Shown here in pieces: positions 61,848 to 64,000 of a DNA stretch of 64,000 bases. The stretch spans positions 1 to 64,000 of the forward strand of contig JAIXWR010000045.1 of assembly GCA_027491155.1 (NCBI GenBank), read 5' to 3'. The DNA comes from Verrucomicrobiaceae bacterium. GTDB taxonomy: Bacteria; Verrucomicrobiota; Verrucomicrobiia; Verrucomicrobiales; Akkermansiaceae. How positions within the stretch are numbered: the stretch's first letter is position 1; each line of letters starts with the position of its first letter. The position numbers were made by a program, and so were the translations under genes. Under the pieces are notes generated by a model. That model was not told the origin of the DNA and did no database searches. It saw only the letters and a program-made list of their open reading frames with translations.

Positions 61848-63071
61848 ATGAAACATTCCCTTGTCATTTGTGCTCTCATCTTCACCTTCGCCGCTTTTCT
61901 GGGCTGGCGGGAGGAACAGCAGATTTCAAGAACCAGAGAGATCAATGCAAAACTGGCGACAGAAGCCGCGGCCATTCCCAACGAGGGTATCCAAGGGCCA
62001 ACGTCCTCTGTAGTCTCCGATAAACGCGTGGATCGGCGAAAAGAAGATCTCGCCATGAAGAAAAAAGTAAAAGCCCTCGTGAGCGACTATTTTGCCTTAT
62101 TGCGCAATGAGGATGAGGCATCCGCGGAAGAAATCGCCGCTTTGCGAGAGAACATCAAGAGTCGCCTGGAGGAACTCGACCCATCGGCGATCCGAGAATT
62201 CATGGGTGAATTCAGCAGCCTTCCCGGTGTGAACTCCGGGATGAAGAGTGACGTGAACGAGTACGTCATGAATGTTTTTATCAAGAAATACCCGGTGGAG
62301 ATGGCCTCAATGATGAGCAAGGCTCCCGAGCTCTTTAGTCTCAGTGGTCAATCCGTGCCCGAGAGAGTGATTTACGATCCGTTCAAGTTCCTCGTTTATT
62401 ACTATTGCTGGATGGAGAAGGATCTCCCGCTTGTTTTTGATTGCCTCGCAGAAGCATCGCCGGAATTTCAATCCAAATATATCAGTGGAACGTTAGAACA
62501 TTATGCGGATACCCCTCTTCGCCGAGCCGAGTTGTTCGAAGAGATGAGAGCCTTCGCCTCGACCCCGGAACAAGTGGATCTTGTGAGAGCTCAGATGAGC
62601 GATCTCCTCTTCGTGCGTCCCGACGCAAAGGTGACGTTCGTTGAGGTGTCCGATTTGCTCCAATCGGCGGATTTATCCAGTGATGAACTTGTCGCTGCCA
62701 CCAAGGGCATGGAGAACAAAGTGCGGGTTGGCGAAACGGGCCAATGGCTTGACTGGCTTAGGACGACCGGGATACCTGTCGAGATCGCGAAGGAGCGTGC
62801 TTTCGATCTCGCCGACCGGTGGACAGAGAAAGACTACCTCGCCGTCGGCAAATGGCTCAATAGCGCACCCGAAGGTCCGGAGAAGTCCGCGGTGGCGAGT
62901 GCCTACGCGGCCAAGACCTATCCTTACGATCCGGAGGGCGCCATGCAATGGATTGAGACCCTCCCTCAGGGGCCCGACCGGAACAAGGCACTGGAAACCA
63001 TCTATCAAGGTCTGCCGAAAGACAGTGATGAAGCAGAAGCCTTCGCGAGTGAGTTTGGCCTCGGGAAGTGA
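61848..63071 (+). CDS. membrane-anchored helical-repeat protein, type B'
   Basis: The 407-residue protein starts MKHSLVICALIFTFAAFLGW 3 bp after the type A' stop. It shows the same layout as type B: a membrane segment, short coil, linker and helical repeats. Shared blocks are EKDYLAVGKWLNSAPEGPEK and AMQWIETLPQGPDRNKALET, and the end is EAFASEFGLGK. The middle is more diverged from type B and has lower GC. No catalytic site is visible. It is co-directional with, and tightly spaced to, type A'. Confidence 0.85.
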   Translation: MKHSLVICALIFTFAAFLGWREEQQISRTREINAKLATEAAAIPNEGIQGPTSSVVSDKRVDRRKEDLAMKKKVKALVSDYFALLRNEDEASAEEIAALRENIKSRLEELDPSAIREFMGEFSSLPGVNSGMKSDVNEYVMNVFIKKYPVEMASMMSKAPELFSLSGQSVPERVIYDPFKFLVYYYCWMEKDLPLVFDCLAEASPEFQSKYISGTLEHYADTPLRRAELFEEMRAFASTPEQVDLVRAQMSDLLFVRPDAKVTFVEVSDLLQSADLSSDELVAATKGMENKVRVGETGQWLDWLRTTGIPVEIAKERAFDLADRWTEKDYLAVGKWLNSAPEGPEKSAVASAYAAKTYPYDPEGAMQWIETLPQGPDRNKALETIYQGLPKDSDEAEAFASEFGLGK

Positions 63072-63234
63072 CCGATCCTTGTGAGTCCATTTTCCAGAAT
63101 GCACGTTCCTGAGACTCGGCGTCGCTGTGTTCCGGAATCTTCCGGGGTCGTTTTTTCGCATAAATTTCCAAGGATTTCCCGGTAGCTGTGTCTTGATCTC
63201 GTGGGTCTTTTGCCGCCCAATAACTCATAGGCCG

Positions 63235-64000
63235 ATGAAATCCACGACCAACATTTGTCTCGCGACGCTGCTCATCGCCGCCGTGCCTCTTGGGTTGCTG
63301 TGGAAAGAAAACGCCTCACTCCGCGCCCGGATCGCCGCGCAATCCCCGGCTGCGCCGCCGCCCGCTGACGGGGAGCTGGCAAAGTCCGATCGCCGCGGAC
63401 CGATTCGCGTCGCAGGGACTGAGAAGCTGTCAGCCCAGAAGAGTGTGACCGGGGAGATCCAATGGAGGTCCGTTTTGGAAGATCCGGACCCCGTGCGCCG
63501 GGCGGGGCGTTTCTACGCCTTCGTCAGCAACATGACTCCCGAAAGCGCGCGGGCGGCGGCGGAGTCGCTGGAGGACATGCGCAACCGCAACGCGCTGAGC
63601 GACGACGAGTGGAGGCATTTTTTCCTCGGCTGGGGTGGCGTCGATGGAAAGGCCGCCCTTGCCTACTTGGATGCCGTACCGGAGAACTCCGCCGCCCGCT
63701 GGAAGAATCGAGAGGCGGCCCTCACTGGCTGGGCCTCTCGCGATGTGGCGGGTGCCCAAGCGTGGCTGAAAGATCATGTTACCAGGAGCTGTCACACGCG
63801 CAAAGACGAGCCCTATTTCGCGGAGGATCTCTTCAAAGCGGTTTCCGAGTGCATGCGAGTCACGGACGAGGACGCGGCGCGCGACTATCTGGTGGCGCAG
63901 ACGGTGGCGGGCCATGTGACGAACGCTGAGGCTGTCGATTGGATTGCAGGCGAATGGAATGATGCCGATGCCCATGACAAAGCGGCGACCCTGCTCGCCC
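63235..64000 (+). CDS. membrane-anchored helical-repeat protein, third type, partial
   Basis: This frame starts MKSTTNICLATLLIAAVPLG 163 bp after type B' and stays open to the end of the window (255 codons). The layout is again a membrane segment, a short coil (WKENASLRARIAAQS), a Pro/Ala-rich linker and helical repeats (GWGGVDGKAALAYLDAVPEN; GWASRDVAGAQAWLKDHVTR). It belongs to the same family type but is not a close copy of A or B. The C-terminal part lies outside the window. Confidence 0.8.
   Translation, partial: MKSTTNICLATLLIAAVPLGLLWKENASLRARIAAQSPAAPPPADGELAKSDRRGPIRVAGTEKLSAQKSVTGEIQWRSVLEDPDPVRRAGRFYAFVSNMTPESARAAAESLEDMRNRNALSDDEWRHFFLGWGGVDGKAALAYLDAVPENSAARWKNREAALTGWASRDVAGAQAWLKDHVTRSCHTRKDEPYFAEDLFKAVSECMRVTDEDAARDYLVAQTVAGHVTNAEAVDWIAGEWNDADAHDKAATLLA

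Overview
The window comes from a GC-rich Gram-negative bacterium. It is most likely a member of the Verrucomicrobiota (Verrucomicrobiaceae or a Luteolibacter/Haloferula-like relative). The evidence is the secreted sulfatase, very long secreted proteins built from LamG, IPT/TIG, BNR and Ig-like modules with a shared C-terminal end, lipid A genes (lpxI, lpxA), a fused CcoN-CcoO oxidase, many palindromic intergenic repeats, and few clear Shine-Dalgarno sites. This assignment is inferred from gene content; no database search was possible.

Layout. 0.4-5.2 kb: a giant secreted IPT/BNR protein. 5.3-13.2 kb: pheST (reverse), purU and a sulfatase (forward), rpmI-rplT (reverse), and a GYF/DUF805-like membrane protein. 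13.2-17.9 kb: an MsbA-like ABC exporter overlapping a thioredoxin-fold gene, divergent from two tandem membrane-anchored coiled-coil paralogues. 17.9-22.8 kb: a small lipoprotein, rlmH, an EF-hand lipoprotein, glyS, lpxI, a HEPN gene with an overlapping partner, and tRNA-Leu(CAA). 22.9-32.3 kb: bifunctional putA, a pectate-lyase-like beta-helix protein, an SMP-30/gluconolactonase, a PhoD phosphatase, and lpxA.

32.4-42.7 kb is a cbb3 oxidase locus on the forward strand. Its order is a Cys-motif unknown, ccoS-like, a ccoN-ccoO fusion, ccoQ, a monohaem ccoP, a Cys-rich 66-residue unknown, ccoG, a 51-residue membrane protein in the ccoH position, a TauE/SafE-like protein, the copper P-type ATPase ccoI, and a PocR-AraC regulator whose start lies inside ccoI. 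Oxidase subunits, electron delivery, assembly, copper supply and a possible regulator are therefore encoded together.

43-57.4 kb: a small unknown, a 1370-residue choice-of-anchor I/5'-nucleotidase protein, a His-rich outer-membrane candidate, a conserved unknown, selO, and a 1743-residue M60-like metallopeptidase with Ig-like and LamG modules. 57.8-64.0 kb: five consecutive membrane-anchored helical-repeat proteins. The first four read as a duplicated two-gene unit (A-B-A'-B'), and the fifth runs off the window.

Points most worth a second look are the A-B-A'-B' array, the C-terminal module shared by four unrelated secreted proteins (a candidate sorting or anchoring signal), the small undescribed Cys-rich genes and PocR regulator in the cbb3 locus, and several families of palindromic REPIN-like elements, including a long inverted repeat between pheS and pheT.
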